This document shows positions 21,268 through 29,698 of a stretch of 64,000 nucleotides of DNA, in pieces (within the stretch, counting starts at the first letter, position 1; each line of letters begins with the position of its first letter). A model generated the notes under the pieces. That model saw nothing but the letters and a program-made list of their open reading frames with translations. It searched no databases and had not been told where the DNA came from. The stretch is taken from the NCBI GenBank assembly GCA_902543295.1, contig CACBXW010000002.1:57501-121500 (forward strand), written 5' to 3'. The stretch comes from an uncultured Pelagibacteraceae bacterium. Lineage in GTDB: Bacteria; Pseudomonadota; Alphaproteobacteria; Pelagibacterales; Pelagibacteraceae. The position numbers and the translations under genes are program-made.

Positions 21268-22002
21268 TTATTTATTCAATAAATTTATGTATTCTTCTAG
21301 ATCTTTTTTAGTATCAATTCCAGAGGAAAAATAATTTGCCAATAGAACTTCAATTTTCATATTATTATCGATTGCTCTCAGTTGTTCCAGTCTTTCTTTG
21401 ATTTCATTTTTACTTTTTTTTAAATTAACAAATTTTTTTAAAGCTGAATACTTAAATAAGTATACCCCAAAATGCTGATATATATTCTCATAGCTGTCTT
21501 CTTTAATTACTCGATGAAAATTCAAAGCTTCTGATATTGAGTTATCAGATATTTTGTTTTTTGTAATAACTTTTACAATATTTTCATTGTCATAATCTTC
21601 ATTTTTCTTAATGTTGTATGCTAATGTTGAAATATTTAAGCTTTTTTCCTTTGATAGCTTATTTAAATTTTTAATATCTAAAGGATTGATCATTGGTTCA
21701 TCGCCTTGGATGTTCATAATAAAATCTATATCTTTTAAATTTAATTTTTGAGAGGCTTCAAATACTCTATCCGTCCCAGTTGTGTGATTTATGTCTGTCA
21801 TTATAAATTTACCTCCATTTTTTCTTACTTCTGAGGCAATTTCCTCGTCGCATGTTGCAACATAAACCTCTCCAATTTGGCTTTGTACAGCTTTTTCATA
21901 TACATGCATAATTAGAGTTTTATTATTAATTTTTATTAATGGCTTTTGAGGGAGTCTTGTTGCTGCTAATCTTGATGGAATTATTATAATTGAATTACTC
22001 AT
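21268..22002 (-). CDS. kdsB: 3-deoxy-manno-octulosonate cytidylyltransferase
   Basis: Activates KDO to CMP-KDO for lipopolysaccharide inner core synthesis. The 244-aa protein begins IIIIPSRLAATRLPQKPL, the CTP-binding signature of the family, and carries NIQGDEPMI and the ending near GIDTKKDLEEY. Length is normal. It implies a lipopolysaccharide with KDO, in line with kdsD and lptB in this window. It shares a divergent 97-nt regulatory gap with the cytochrome c gene. Confidence 0.95.
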   Translation of the reverse strand: MSNSIIIIPSRLAATRLPQKPLIKINNKTLIMHVYEKAVQSQIGEVYVATCDEEIASEVRKNGGKFIMTDINHTTGTDRVFEASQKLNLKDIDFIMNIQGDEPMINPLDIKNLNKLSKEKSLNISTLAYNIKKNEDYDNENIVKVITKNKISDNSISEALNFHRVIKEDSYENIYQHFGVYLFKYSALKKFVNLKKSKNEIKERLEQLRAIDNNMKIEVLLANYFSSGIDTKKDLEEYINLLNK

Positions 22003-22017
22003 ATATTCATATTTTAT

Positions 22018-22081
22018 GCGTCTTTGAGACGCAAATTTATAAATTAAATTTCGTATAAATTTTGTTTAACATGTTATACGA
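22018..22081. promoter_or_regulatory. two inverted repeats between kdsB and the cytochrome c gene
   Basis: A perfect hairpin GCGTCT-TTG-AGACGC (22018-22032) and a perfect 8-bp inverted repeat TCGTATAA / TTATACGA (22051-22058 and 22074-22081, 15-nt spacer) lie in the divergent gap. Both arms of the second resemble -10 elements on opposite strands, so it may be an operator or a pair of back-to-back promoters. Function is inferred. Confidence 0.35.
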
Positions 22082-22099
22082 CCATATTAAAAAGAAAAC

Positions 22100-22639
22100 A
22101 TGGATTCATTTGAAATAAACAAAATTATTGCAGCTGTTCTTCTTATTGCTCTACTTGTAATTGGAATTGGGAAAATTTCAGATATCGCTTTCCAGGTAGA
22201 TAAACCTGAGAAATCAGCTTACAAAGTAGATATTCAAGAAAGCAGTCAAATTTCAAATTCAACAGTAGAAAAAATTGAGGAAAAAGTTGATATTTCTGCA
22301 TTACTTGCATTAGGAGATGTTTCTCATGGAGAAAAAGTTTTTAAAAAATGTTCTGCTTGCCATTTAGTAAATAAAGGTGGAGAAAATAAAATCGGACCAG
22401 CATTGTATGGTGTAATAGGAAGAAAGGTTGCATCAAAACAAGATTACAAATATTCAAAGGCAATGGCAGCATACGACAAAGATTGGACATTTGAAGAGAT
22501 GAATGGTTATTTAAAAAAACCTCAAAGTTATATTAAGGGAACTAAGATGGCATTTGCTGGATTAAGAAAAGAAAAAGACAGGGCATCTGTAATTTTGTAT
22601 CTTAACCAAAATTCAGATAATCCACTACCTCTACCTTAA
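22100..22639 (+). CDS. membrane-anchored c-type cytochrome (CycM-like)
   Basis: A mono-haem cytochrome c held in the inner membrane by an uncleaved N-terminal helix (about 9-28) with the haem domain in the periplasm. The 179-aa sequence shows a flexible linker (about 35-68), the haem motif CSACH (84-88), conserved NKIGPALYGVIGR, and GTKMAF, where Met150 is the likely axial ligand. This matches alphaproteobacterial CycM/cytochrome c552-type carriers that pass electrons from bc1 to the terminal oxidase. Next to kdsB and pheA, a frequent alphaproteobacterial neighbourhood. Its 3' end overlaps convergent argF by 9 nt. Confidence 0.9.
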   Translation: MDSFEINKIIAAVLLIALLVIGIGKISDIAFQVDKPEKSAYKVDIQESSQISNSTVEKIEEKVDISALLALGDVSHGEKVFKKCSACHLVNKGGENKIGPALYGVIGRKVASKQDYKYSKAMAAYDKDWTFEEMNGYLKKPQSYIKGTKMAFAGLRKEKDRASVILYLNQNSDNPLPLP

Positions 22640-23560
22640 TTTTCCAAAACAATACAAAAGAATACTTTTTTGAACATGAACTCTGTTCAATGCCTGTTGC
22701 CATACATGGGAATTTTTTCCAAGGAATACTTCCTCTTCAACCTCATCTCCTCTTGGTAAGCAATGCAAAAAAATACAATTTTTTTTTGTATAATTAAATA
22801 TCTCTTTTTTAATTTTAAATTTTTGAAAATGTTGTTTTTTTCTTTTTTTGTTCACTTTGTCATTTAAAGATATTACTTTATCAGAAAAAATTACGTCCGC
22901 ATCCAAAGCTGCTTTTTTTAGATCATGATAAATAAAGATTCTTTTTTTATTTTTACTTACCCAATCTTTAACTTTTTTACCTGGTTCAAATTTTTTTGGA
23001 CATCCAATACTTAATCTAAAAGAAAACTTAACAGATGCTGCAATTAAACTGTCCAAAACGTTATTGGAATCTCCAATCCAACAAATTTTTAATTTTGATA
23101 TTGGTTTTTTTTTAATTTCCTCAACAGTAAATATATCTGATAACACTTGGGTTGGATGAGATGATGGACTTAAACCATTTATTATTGGTATAGTTAAATG
23201 CTTTTGAAATTCTTCAATTTTTTTATCATCATCAGTTCGCAACATAAAACCATCACCATATGTAGAGAGAATTTTAGCTGTGTCTGCGATCGTCTCACCA
23301 CCTTGTCCGAGATGAAGTTCGTTAGATCTAAGTGTCAATGTTCCACCTCCAAGCTGTTTAATAGCCAAATAAAAGCTTATTCTTGTTCTTGAACTAGCTT
23401 TTTCAAACATTTGTACTAGCATTTTACCTTTAAGAGGTGATCCTTTGTCTGGCTCTAAAGTATTTAATTTTTTTCTTTGTTTTTTTCTTTGTTTCGCATC
23501 AACAATTATTTTTCTAAGATCTCTACTGGGGATATCTTTCAAATTTATGAAGTGTTTCAT
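22631..23560 (-). CDS. argF: ornithine carbamoyltransferase
   Basis: Makes citrulline from ornithine and carbamoyl phosphate. The 309-aa protein has the carbamoyl phosphate site in EKASSRTRISF (STRTR variant; family usually S-T/K-R-T-R), HPTQVLSDIFT, and the ornithine-site motif HCLPRG near residue 268. Length is normal. Its ATG overlaps the argD stop by 4 nt, so argD-argF form one transcript, as in many Alphaproteobacteria. Confidence 0.95.
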   Translation of the reverse strand: MKHFINLKDIPSRDLRKIIVDAKQRKKQRKKLNTLEPDKGSPLKGKMLVQMFEKASSRTRISFYLAIKQLGGGTLTLRSNELHLGQGGETIADTAKILSTYGDGFMLRTDDDKKIEEFQKHLTIPIINGLSPSSHPTQVLSDIFTVEEIKKKPISKLKICWIGDSNNVLDSLIAASVKFSFRLSIGCPKKFEPGKKVKDWVSKNKKRIFIYHDLKKAALDADVIFSDKVISLNDKVNKKRKKQHFQKFKIKKEIFNYTKKNCIFLHCLPRGDEVEEEVFLGKNSHVWQQALNRVHVQKSILLYCFGKLR

Positions 23561-24720
23561 TTTATTTCATTGCAAACTTTGCTTATAATTTTTAAAGCTA
23601 TATCAATTTCTCTTTTTTTTACATTTAATGGAGGTAAAATTCTTATGACATTTTCAGCTGCTCTAATAGTCAATAATTTATTTTCCATTAATTTTTTTAT
23701 AAACTCAGTTTGGTCTTTAAAAAGTTGTAAACCAATCAATAATCCTACTCCTCTAACTTCTTTAATTACCTTAGGATATTTAATTTTTATTTCATTAAGT
23801 TCATGCATAAAATATTTCGACATTTTGTTTACATTATTTAATAAACTCCTATTTAATTGATCTAAAACAGCATTACCTACTGCCATCGCAAGTGGGTTCC
23901 CACCAAATGTTGATCCATGCGTACCTGGTACCATAGCTTTTGCAACTTTTTTTGTCATTAGGACTGCGCCAATAGGAAAACCACCTCCAATTCCTTTTGC
24001 TATGGGAACTATATCAGGTTTAACATTTGCATATTCGAAGGCAAAAAATTTGCCAGATCTACCGATACCACATTGAACTTCATCTAGTATTAAAAGTATT
24101 CCTTTTTCGTTACATAATTTTCTTATAGCCTTTATACACCAGTGAGGAATTACTTTAATGCCTCCTTCGCCCATTACTGTTTCAATCATAACAGCTGCAG
24201 TATTTTTTTTAATCAATTTTTTAATTTTTTTGTGATCGCCAAATTCAAAATGATCAAAACCTTGAACTTTTGGCCCAAATCCTTCTGTCATTTTTTTTGA
24301 GCCGCTCGCATGTATTGCTGCAATTGTTCTTCCATGAAATGAGTTTTTGATACAAATTATTCTATTTTTTTTTGGTTTGCCTATTGAATAGAAATACCTT
24401 CTTGCAACTTTTATAGCAGTTTCTGTTGCCTCGGCTCCACTGTTTTGAAATATTATAGAGTCCGCGAAAGTTCTCTTTGCTAATTTTTTTGCTAATTTCT
24501 CTCCCTCAGGTATTTTAAAGGCATTTGATACATGCCAAACTTTTTTTGATTGCTCTTTTATTGCTTTGTTTAAACCCGGATTTGAATGGCCTAATGAATT
24601 TACTGCAATTCCTTGAATAAAATCTAAATATTTTATCCCTCTTGATGTATAAAGATAACTGCCTTTTCCTCTAGAAAATGAAATATTTTTTCTTTTATAA
24701 TTATATGCTAAAGCGCTCAT
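23557..24720 (-). CDS. argD: acetylornithine aminotransferase
   Basis: PLP-dependent class III aminotransferase acting on N-acetylglutamate semialdehyde and possibly succinyl-DAP semialdehyde. The 387-aa protein shows GVAVNSLGH-like N-terminal pattern (IAVNSLGHSNP), NSGAEATETAIKVARR, the PLP-site aspartate in LILDEVQCGIGRSG and the PLP lysine in PIAKGIGGGFPIGA. First gene of the argD-argF pair; the 160-nt gap to divergent gcrA should contain both promoters. Confidence 0.95.
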   Translation of the reverse strand: MSALAYNYKRKNISFSRGKGSYLYTSRGIKYLDFIQGIAVNSLGHSNPGLNKAIKEQSKKVWHVSNAFKIPEGEKLAKKLAKRTFADSIIFQNSGAEATETAIKVARRYFYSIGKPKKNRIICIKNSFHGRTIAAIHASGSKKMTEGFGPKVQGFDHFEFGDHKKIKKLIKKNTAAVMIETVMGEGGIKVIPHWCIKAIRKLCNEKGILLILDEVQCGIGRSGKFFAFEYANVKPDIVPIAKGIGGGFPIGAVLMTKKVAKAMVPGTHGSTFGGNPLAMAVGNAVLDQLNRSLLNNVNKMSKYFMHELNEIKIKYPKVIKEVRGVGLLIGLQLFKDQTEFIKKLMENKLLTIRAAENVIRILPPLNVKKREIDIALKIISKVCNEIK

Positions 24721-24747
24721 ATTTATTTATAAATTTTTTTAATTTAT

Positions 24748-24779
24748 TTGACAGTTATTTTTCAACCTCAAGTTATAAA
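24748..24779 (+). promoter_or_regulatory. weak candidate promoter in the argD/gcrA gap
   Basis: TTGACA (24748-24753) followed by TTATAA (24773-24778). The 19-nt spacing is longer than ideal and the site is about 100 nt from gcrA, so support is weak. No GANTC methylation site is obvious in this gap. Confidence 0.22.
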
Positions 24780-24880
24780 TTTAATTTTTTGTTGAAAAAT
24801 AATAAAAATAACTTGTGTTAAATTGAAATTATGCCACATCATGGTATTTATATAAATTTATACACAAAATGTAGTAGTTT

Positions 24881-25375
24881 ATGAGTTGGACAGAAGAAAA
24901 AGTCAATAAATTGAAAGAGCTTTGGGGCAGAGGAAGCACAGCAAGTCAAATAGCTGAGATCATTGGAGGTGTATCGAGAAATGCAGTAATTGGTAAAGCC
25001 CATAGACTTAATTTGTCCTCTAAAATCAAAACTAGATCATCAGTCCAAAATCAAAACATTTTAAATAAGAGTAAAAACTCGCAAATTAGATTAAAAAGTA
25101 AAAAAGGTAGGCTTAAAACTTTACTTTTAGATAAGAATTTTGAGCCGGCAAAGAATCTAAGTTTAGAGGATCTATCTGAAGATACTTGTAAATATATGGA
25201 GGCAAATCCTAATGAAAAAGATGCAAGTTTTTGTGGTAGAAAAACAGTTGAAAAATTTTCATATTGCCCTTTACATCTAATGATTGTGTTCCAACCAAAG
25301 GGCAAAAAAGAAGAAGTAGTTGATAAAGACGATGAAGTTCCAAAATTTATAGAAAAAAAAATTAAGTCAGCTTAA
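24881..25375 (+). CDS. gcrA: GcrA family cell cycle regulator
   Basis: GcrA is an alphaproteobacterial sigma-70-associated regulator that in Caulobacter works with CcrM-methylated promoters. The 164-aa protein begins with the family signature MSWTEEKVNKLKELWGRG and a helix-turn-helix (about 20-45; SQIAEIIGGVSRNAVIGKAHRL), then a basic linker, then the sigma-interacting C-terminal pattern CKYMEANPNEKDASFCG with YCPLH. It supports alphaproteobacterial origin. A 17-codon upstream ORF (24831-24884) overlaps its ATG. The stop overlaps the convergent SHOCT gene by 4 nt. Confidence 0.95.
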   Translation: MSWTEEKVNKLKELWGRGSTASQIAEIIGGVSRNAVIGKAHRLNLSSKIKTRSSVQNQNILNKSKNSQIRLKSKKGRLKTLLLDKNFEPAKNLSLEDLSEDTCKYMEANPNEKDASFCGRKTVEKFSYCPLHLMIVFQPKGKKEEVVDKDDEVPKFIEKKIKSA

Positions 25376-25650
25376 CTTAATAACTTTTCTTTTGCCTTTT
25401 CGTATTCTTCTTGTGTTAGTAATCCTTTTTGCTTTAAATCATTTAATTTAAGAATTTCATTTGAAATTGAGCTTGCTTCTTTATTGTATTGATCATAATC
25501 ATTTAGATCTTGGCTATGCTCTTCTTCTTTATTAGAGCTATGATTTATATTTCTCCTAGCCTCAATACCCATGCTTATAGGTTTTGCAGATATATAAATA
25601 ACTACTATCAGTAAAATTATACACAAACCTATAACTAGATAAGTCATCAT
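25372..25650 (-). CDS. small membrane protein with C-terminal SHOCT domain
   Basis: A 92-aa protein with one N-terminal transmembrane helix (about 3-24), a polar acidic linker and a C-terminal SHOCT-type segment (about 65-92: LNDLKQKGLLTQEEYEKAKE), a short helical pair seen at the end of many bacterial membrane proteins and thought to aid oligomerisation. Two consecutive ATG codons exist; the first overlaps the upstream stop by 4 nt, so it is likely cotranslated with the epimerase-like gene. Specific function unknown. Confidence 0.75.
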   Translation of the reverse strand: MMTYLVIGLCIILLIVVIYISAKPISMGIEARRNINHSSNKEEEHSQDLNDYDQYNKEASSISNEILKLNDLKQKGLLTQEEYEKAKEKLLS

Positions 25651-26612
25651 TTCAAATTAGTAGAATTATTTTCATCAGCAAATTGTCCACCGGTTCTCCA
25701 ATTATAACTGTATTTATTTATTTCATTTTCAAATTTCTTTTTTGGGATGTAGCCCATATCTAAATTACTTTTATAGTATTTTGATTTACAATTATCATAT
25801 TTTAACATAATTAATTGATCTTCGGTCAGCAATGGATTTGGAAGCAATTGAAAAAATTTTGCTGTAATCTTTGCCAAAGGCGTTGGTAGCGGTAATAGAA
25901 TTCTTTTTTTGTTAATAGATTTAAGTAATTTAATTAACATTTCTTTGAAAGTTATAATTTCCAGACCCACACATTCTAATACTAGACTCTCATTTTTACT
26001 TTCTATTATATTATAAATTATATTTACTAAGTCTGAAACATGTATTGGACTAAATTTTGTTCTTCCATTATAGTACAAAGGCATTACAGGAAGAACGCTT
26101 AATAACGACATAAACTTCGTACTGAATTTGTCATCTACTGAGTACACTATTGAGGGCTTCAAAATTATATACCTTTGAAAATTTTCTTTTATTCTTCTTT
26201 CACCATCTAGTTTACTTAATGCATATTTACTATCGGTTGCATTTTCTATACCTAAGGCTGACAAATGTATAAATTTATCTAATTTAAATTGATTTGCTTT
26301 CTTTGCTAGCAATGCGGGAAGGTCTGAATGGATTAATTTAAATTCATCTTTCCTTTTTTCGTACAAAATTCCAATCAAATTTATACAAATTGTGGTTCTT
26401 TTAATTAAACTTTCAATCTTATTAACATCAAAATTTTTTAATTCCACCAATTCTAAATACCCTGGGTTTGCCTGAGTTTTTAATATGTATCCGGCTCTAT
26501 GGATATTTCTTGTTACTGCTATAATTTTGTAGTTATTTTTTGATAACTTTCTTATTAAATTTCTTCCAATCTGACCAGTAGCACCGAAAAGTAGAATTTC
26601 TTTTTGTTTCAT
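25647..26612 (-). CDS. NAD(P)-binding SDR/epimerase-like protein (NDUFA9 type)
   Basis: An extended short-chain dehydrogenase-like protein of 321 aa. The Rossmann motif GATGQIGRNLIRKL is at about 9-22, followed by CINLIGILYEKR, the segment ALGIENATDSKYALSKLDGE with a YxxxK pattern (Y and K spaced by ALS), and a C-terminal part with PLPTPLAKITAKFFQLLPNPLLTEDQLIML. This resembles alphaproteobacterial relatives of the mitochondrial complex I 39-kDa subunit NDUFA9. Its catalytic role, if any, is unknown. Divergent from the RNase D-like gene. Confidence 0.85.
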   Translation of the reverse strand: MKQKEILLFGATGQIGRNLIRKLSKNNYKIIAVTRNIHRAGYILKTQANPGYLELVELKNFDVNKIESLIKRTTICINLIGILYEKRKDEFKLIHSDLPALLAKKANQFKLDKFIHLSALGIENATDSKYALSKLDGERRIKENFQRYIILKPSIVYSVDDKFSTKFMSLLSVLPVMPLYYNGRTKFSPIHVSDLVNIIYNIIESKNESLVLECVGLEIITFKEMLIKLLKSINKKRILLPLPTPLAKITAKFFQLLPNPLLTEDQLIMLKYDNCKSKYYKSNLDMGYIPKKKFENEINKYSYNWRTGGQFADENNSTNLK

Positions 26613-26627
26613 ATATATATTCTAACA

Positions 26628-27239
26628 ATGAATATAGATATTAAATTACACAAAGAGGATTTACCAGATCAATTAGAGCTTAGTGACAATATTGCAGTAG
26701 ATTGTGAATTTATGGGCTTAAATGTTGAGAGAGATAGTTTGTGTCTAGTGCAAATTTCTACTGGCAATAACGATGCACATATTGTTCAGCTAAATAGAGA
26801 GAAATATAATGCTCCAAATTTAAAAAAAATTTTGAGTGATAAAAAAATTAATAAAATTTTTCATTACGCAAGAGCCGATTTATTGTTTATAAAAAAATAC
26901 TTAAATATAGATGTTATTAATATTAATTGCACAAAGATAATGAGTAAACTAGCAAGAAGTTATAGTGATAAACATGGGTTAAAGGATCTAATCAAAGAAT
27001 TTAAAGGTCTAGATATAAGCAAAAATCTTCAATCTTCCGATTTTGGAGGAAACTTATCTGAAAAACAATTACAATATTGCGCTAAGGACGTAATTTATCT
27101 TCATGAAATTTATGAAAACTTGAGAAAAATATTGATAAGAGAAAAAAGAGAAACATTGTATACTGACACAATTAAATTTATTAATAGTAGAGTAAATTTA
27201 GATTTAGCTTCATTTACCTTAGATATATGGTCACATTAA
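26628..27239 (+). CDS. RNase D-like 3'-5' exonuclease domain protein
   Basis: A DEDDy-type 3'-5' exonuclease domain without the HRDC domains of full RNase D (203 aa). Visible motifs: DCEFMGL with Asp25 and Glu27 (Exo I), HYARADLLFI (Exo II), and KDVIYLHEIY (Exo III with tyrosine). I start at the ATG at 26628; the longer reading begins with a TTG inside the divergent neighbour and adds eight poorly fitting residues. Short RNase D-like proteins of this kind are widespread in Alphaproteobacteria and lie beside kdsD and lptC, as here. Substrate (tRNA or other RNA) is not shown by sequence. Confidence 0.9.
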   Translation: MNIDIKLHKEDLPDQLELSDNIAVDCEFMGLNVERDSLCLVQISTGNNDAHIVQLNREKYNAPNLKKILSDKKINKIFHYARADLLFIKKYLNIDVININCTKIMSKLARSYSDKHGLKDLIKEFKGLDISKNLQSSDFGGNLSEKQLQYCAKDVIYLHEIYENLRKILIREKRETLYTDTIKFINSRVNLDLASFTLDIWSH

Positions 27240-27240
27240 A

Positions 27241-28221
27241 ATGCGAAAAGGTAAAATTGAAAAAATAGCCAAAGAAGTTATACAATTTGAAATTGATGCT
27301 TTAAGAAATCTTAAAAGCTTTGTTAATTATAGATTCACAAATATCATTAAAACTATTTTAAATTGCAGAAATGGAAAAATAATTATTTCTGGAGTTGGAA
27401 AAAGTGGCATCATAGGGAAAAAGTGGGCAGCAACTCTTTCATCTACAGGGACACCATCATTTTTTTTAGATGCTTCTAATGCAAGCCACGGAGATTTAGG
27501 ACAAATAACATCTAATGATGTAGTAATTTTGATAAGTAACAGCGGGCAAAGCGAAGAGTTAAAGAATATTATTCAGTACACATCTCGAAACAAAAACATA
27601 AAATTAATAGGTGTTACTTCAAAAAAAGATTCTTTGCTTTTTAAAAATTCAGATACGGCATTTTTAATGCCAGATATTAAAGAGGCGGGTCCGGAAAATT
27701 TTGTGCCAACATCATCAACTACCGCTCAAATTGCTCTCGGAGATGCAATAGCTATCACTTGTATGAAGTATAAGAATTTTACAAAATTTGATTTTAAAAA
27801 ACTTCATCCAAGTGGCACTTTGTCAGTAAAATTAAAAACAGTAAGTGACCTTATGATTACTGGAAAAAAACTTCCAATTCTAAAAGAAAATGCACTAATG
27901 AAGGATGCAATTGAGATAATAAATAAAAAAAAACTTGGTGTCTTAATAATAATAAAAAGTAATGGTGAAACATCAGGAATAATTACAGATGGTGATCTGA
28001 AAAGAATAGCACGAAAGTTTCCTAAATTTATTAGCTTAAAATTAAAGAAAGTTATGAAGAAAAATCCCTTATCTGTTGATAAAGATACCTTGGCTGCTGC
28101 AGCATTATCTTTAATGAATTCAAAAAAAATTACTTCTTTATGTGTCTATAGAAATAATAACAAAAAAAAGACAATAGGTTTAATACATATGCACGATATT
28201 TTGAGAGCAAATATAAACTAA
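27241..28221 (+). CDS. kdsD: arabinose-5-phosphate isomerase (KpsF/GutQ family)
   Basis: Interconverts ribulose-5-P and arabinose-5-P, the precursor of KDO. The 326-aa protein has an N-terminal SIS domain (about 40-175; SGVGKSGIIGKKWAATLSST and SNSGQSEELKNII) and two C-terminal CBS domains (about 205-325). Conserved HGDLGQI and the LHPSGTLSVKL linker are typical. It starts the LPS run: its stop overlaps the lptC start by one base. With kdsB and lptB it supports a KDO-bearing outer membrane. Confidence 0.94.
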   Translation: MRKGKIEKIAKEVIQFEIDALRNLKSFVNYRFTNIIKTILNCRNGKIIISGVGKSGIIGKKWAATLSSTGTPSFFLDASNASHGDLGQITSNDVVILISNSGQSEELKNIIQYTSRNKNIKLIGVTSKKDSLLFKNSDTAFLMPDIKEAGPENFVPTSSTTAQIALGDAIAITCMKYKNFTKFDFKKLHPSGTLSVKLKTVSDLMITGKKLPILKENALMKDAIEIINKKKLGVLIIIKSNGETSGIITDGDLKRIARKFPKFISLKLKKVMKKNPLSVDKDTLAAAALSLMNSKKITSLCVYRNNNKKKTIGLIHMHDILRANIN

Positions 28222-28916
28222 TGTCTATAAGATCACTACTGCAGATTATCCTGTCTTTGATGATAATTATTATAATTGGAGGCATATATTTCATATATTT
28301 TTATACTGGACCATTAGAAAATAACGATGCTGTATCGAAAAATAGAACTCAAATAGATAAAGTTGACAAAGATATTAAGAACTCAGATTATGAGGAAATT
28401 TTAGAAGAAACTTCCTTAAAAGAAAATAAAAAAGAAATATACAAAAATATTGACAAAGCTAAATCAACTGAGATTAAAAATGTAAGTGACACAGAATATT
28501 TAACAAAAAATATTGAATATGTTTCATCAAATAATAAAGGTGAGATTTTTAAAATTATAGCAGAATTTGGAAGAACAAATTTGGAAAATAGTGACATACT
28601 TAATTTAGAAAATGTAAAGGGTACGATTATATCTAAAGAGAAATCAAAGATATATATTTCGTCTAAATTTGCTGATTATAATTATTCAAATCAAAATTCT
28701 AGTTTCTATAAAAATGTAAAAATCAAATATGACGATAGGGAAATTAGTTGTGATAACTTAGATTTAAATATCAGTGACAATATTGCTGTAGCATATAATA
28801 ATGTTATAATGAAAGATAAAAATTCATCAATGAAAGCACAAAAAGTTACTATGGATATTTTAACAAAAGATATAAGTATAAATTCAAAAAATGAAATTAA
28901 AATAATTTCTAATTAA
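28221..28916 (+). CDS. lptC: LptC-like LPS export protein
   Basis: A 231-aa bitopic protein with an N-terminal transmembrane helix (about 7-28), an acidic and lysine-rich linker, and a periplasmic beta-strand-rich region (about 100-231) with the LptC/OstA-like pattern (SSKFADYNYSNQNSSFYKNV, then CDNLDLNISDN). The assignment rests on this pattern and on position between kdsD and lptB, both joined by one-base TAATG overlaps. No separate lptA follows, although lptC-lptA-lptB is the usual order, so either lptA is elsewhere or this protein covers part of its role. Confidence 0.75.
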   Translation: MSIRSLLQIILSLMIIIIIGGIYFIYFYTGPLENNDAVSKNRTQIDKVDKDIKNSDYEEILEETSLKENKKEIYKNIDKAKSTEIKNVSDTEYLTKNIEYVSSNNKGEIFKIIAEFGRTNLENSDILNLENVKGTIISKEKSKIYISSKFADYNYSNQNSSFYKNVKIKYDDREISCDNLDLNISDNIAVAYNNVIMKDKNSSMKAQKVTMDILTKDISINSKNEIKIISN

Positions 28917-29692
28917 TGGCTTTAATAAAAAAATTTAGAATAAAGAATTTTAAAAATACAGATCCTATAGTGGAATTAAAAAATATTTCTGTATTCTATA
29001 ATAAAAGGCAAATTATAGATAATTTAAATTTAAAAATTAATAAACAAGAAATTCTCGGAATGCTAGGTCCTAACGGAGTTGGAAAATCTACGATTTTAAA
29101 TCTTATCACTGGTCTAAAAAATCCAAATTATGGTGAAATTCTAATTGGAGGAATTAATTGTACTAAGCTTCCAATAAATGAAAGATTTACTAAATTTCAA
29201 ATTGGTTTTGTTCCTCAATATGGTGGTCTTATTCAGAATTTAAGTTTAATTGATAATTTGAAATTGGTCGCAGAAATTCATATTGAAGAAAAAGAATTGC
29301 AGATCCAAAAATTAAATAAATTAATCACACAATTTGAATTTGAGTCTTTATTAAAAATAAAAGCAAAACACCTATCAGGCGGGCAAAAGAAAAAACTTGT
29401 TATAGCGATGGCATTAATAAACAATCCTAAAATACTATTATTAGATGAGCCATTTGCTGCACTAGATATTCTGACAATTAAAATGTTGCAAGAGATCATA
29501 CTTAATTTACAATCCACCGAAGAAATATCTATTGTAGTAGTTGATCATCAGGCAAGAGATTTGCTAAATTGTGTTGATAGAGCGATAATATTATCAAATG
29601 GTAAAATTATTGCATCTGGAAGTCCGAATGATGTAATTAGTGATAAAGATGCTAAATCTCATTATTTTGGTGAAGAATTCAACATAAGTTAA
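28916..29692 (+). CDS. lptB: LPS export ABC transporter ATP-binding protein
   Basis: LptB powers extraction of LPS from the inner membrane with LptFG. The 258-aa ABC ATPase has Walker A GPNGVGKST (about 53-61), the Q-loop region QIGFVPQYGG, signature LSGGQKKK, Walker B ILLLDEPFAALD and the switch histidine in VVDHQARD. It matches LptB (family pattern YLPQE) with a local change to VPQYGG. Immediately downstream of lptC. Confidence 0.9.
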   Translation: MALIKKFRIKNFKNTDPIVELKNISVFYNKRQIIDNLNLKINKQEILGMLGPNGVGKSTILNLITGLKNPNYGEILIGGINCTKLPINERFTKFQIGFVPQYGGLIQNLSLIDNLKLVAEIHIEEKELQIQKLNKLITQFEFESLLKIKAKHLSGGQKKKLVIAMALINNPKILLLDEPFAALDILTIKMLQEIILNLQSTEEISIVVVDHQARDLLNCVDRAIILSNGKIIASGSPNDVISDKDAKSHYFGEEFNIS

Positions 29693-29698
29693 TTCACC

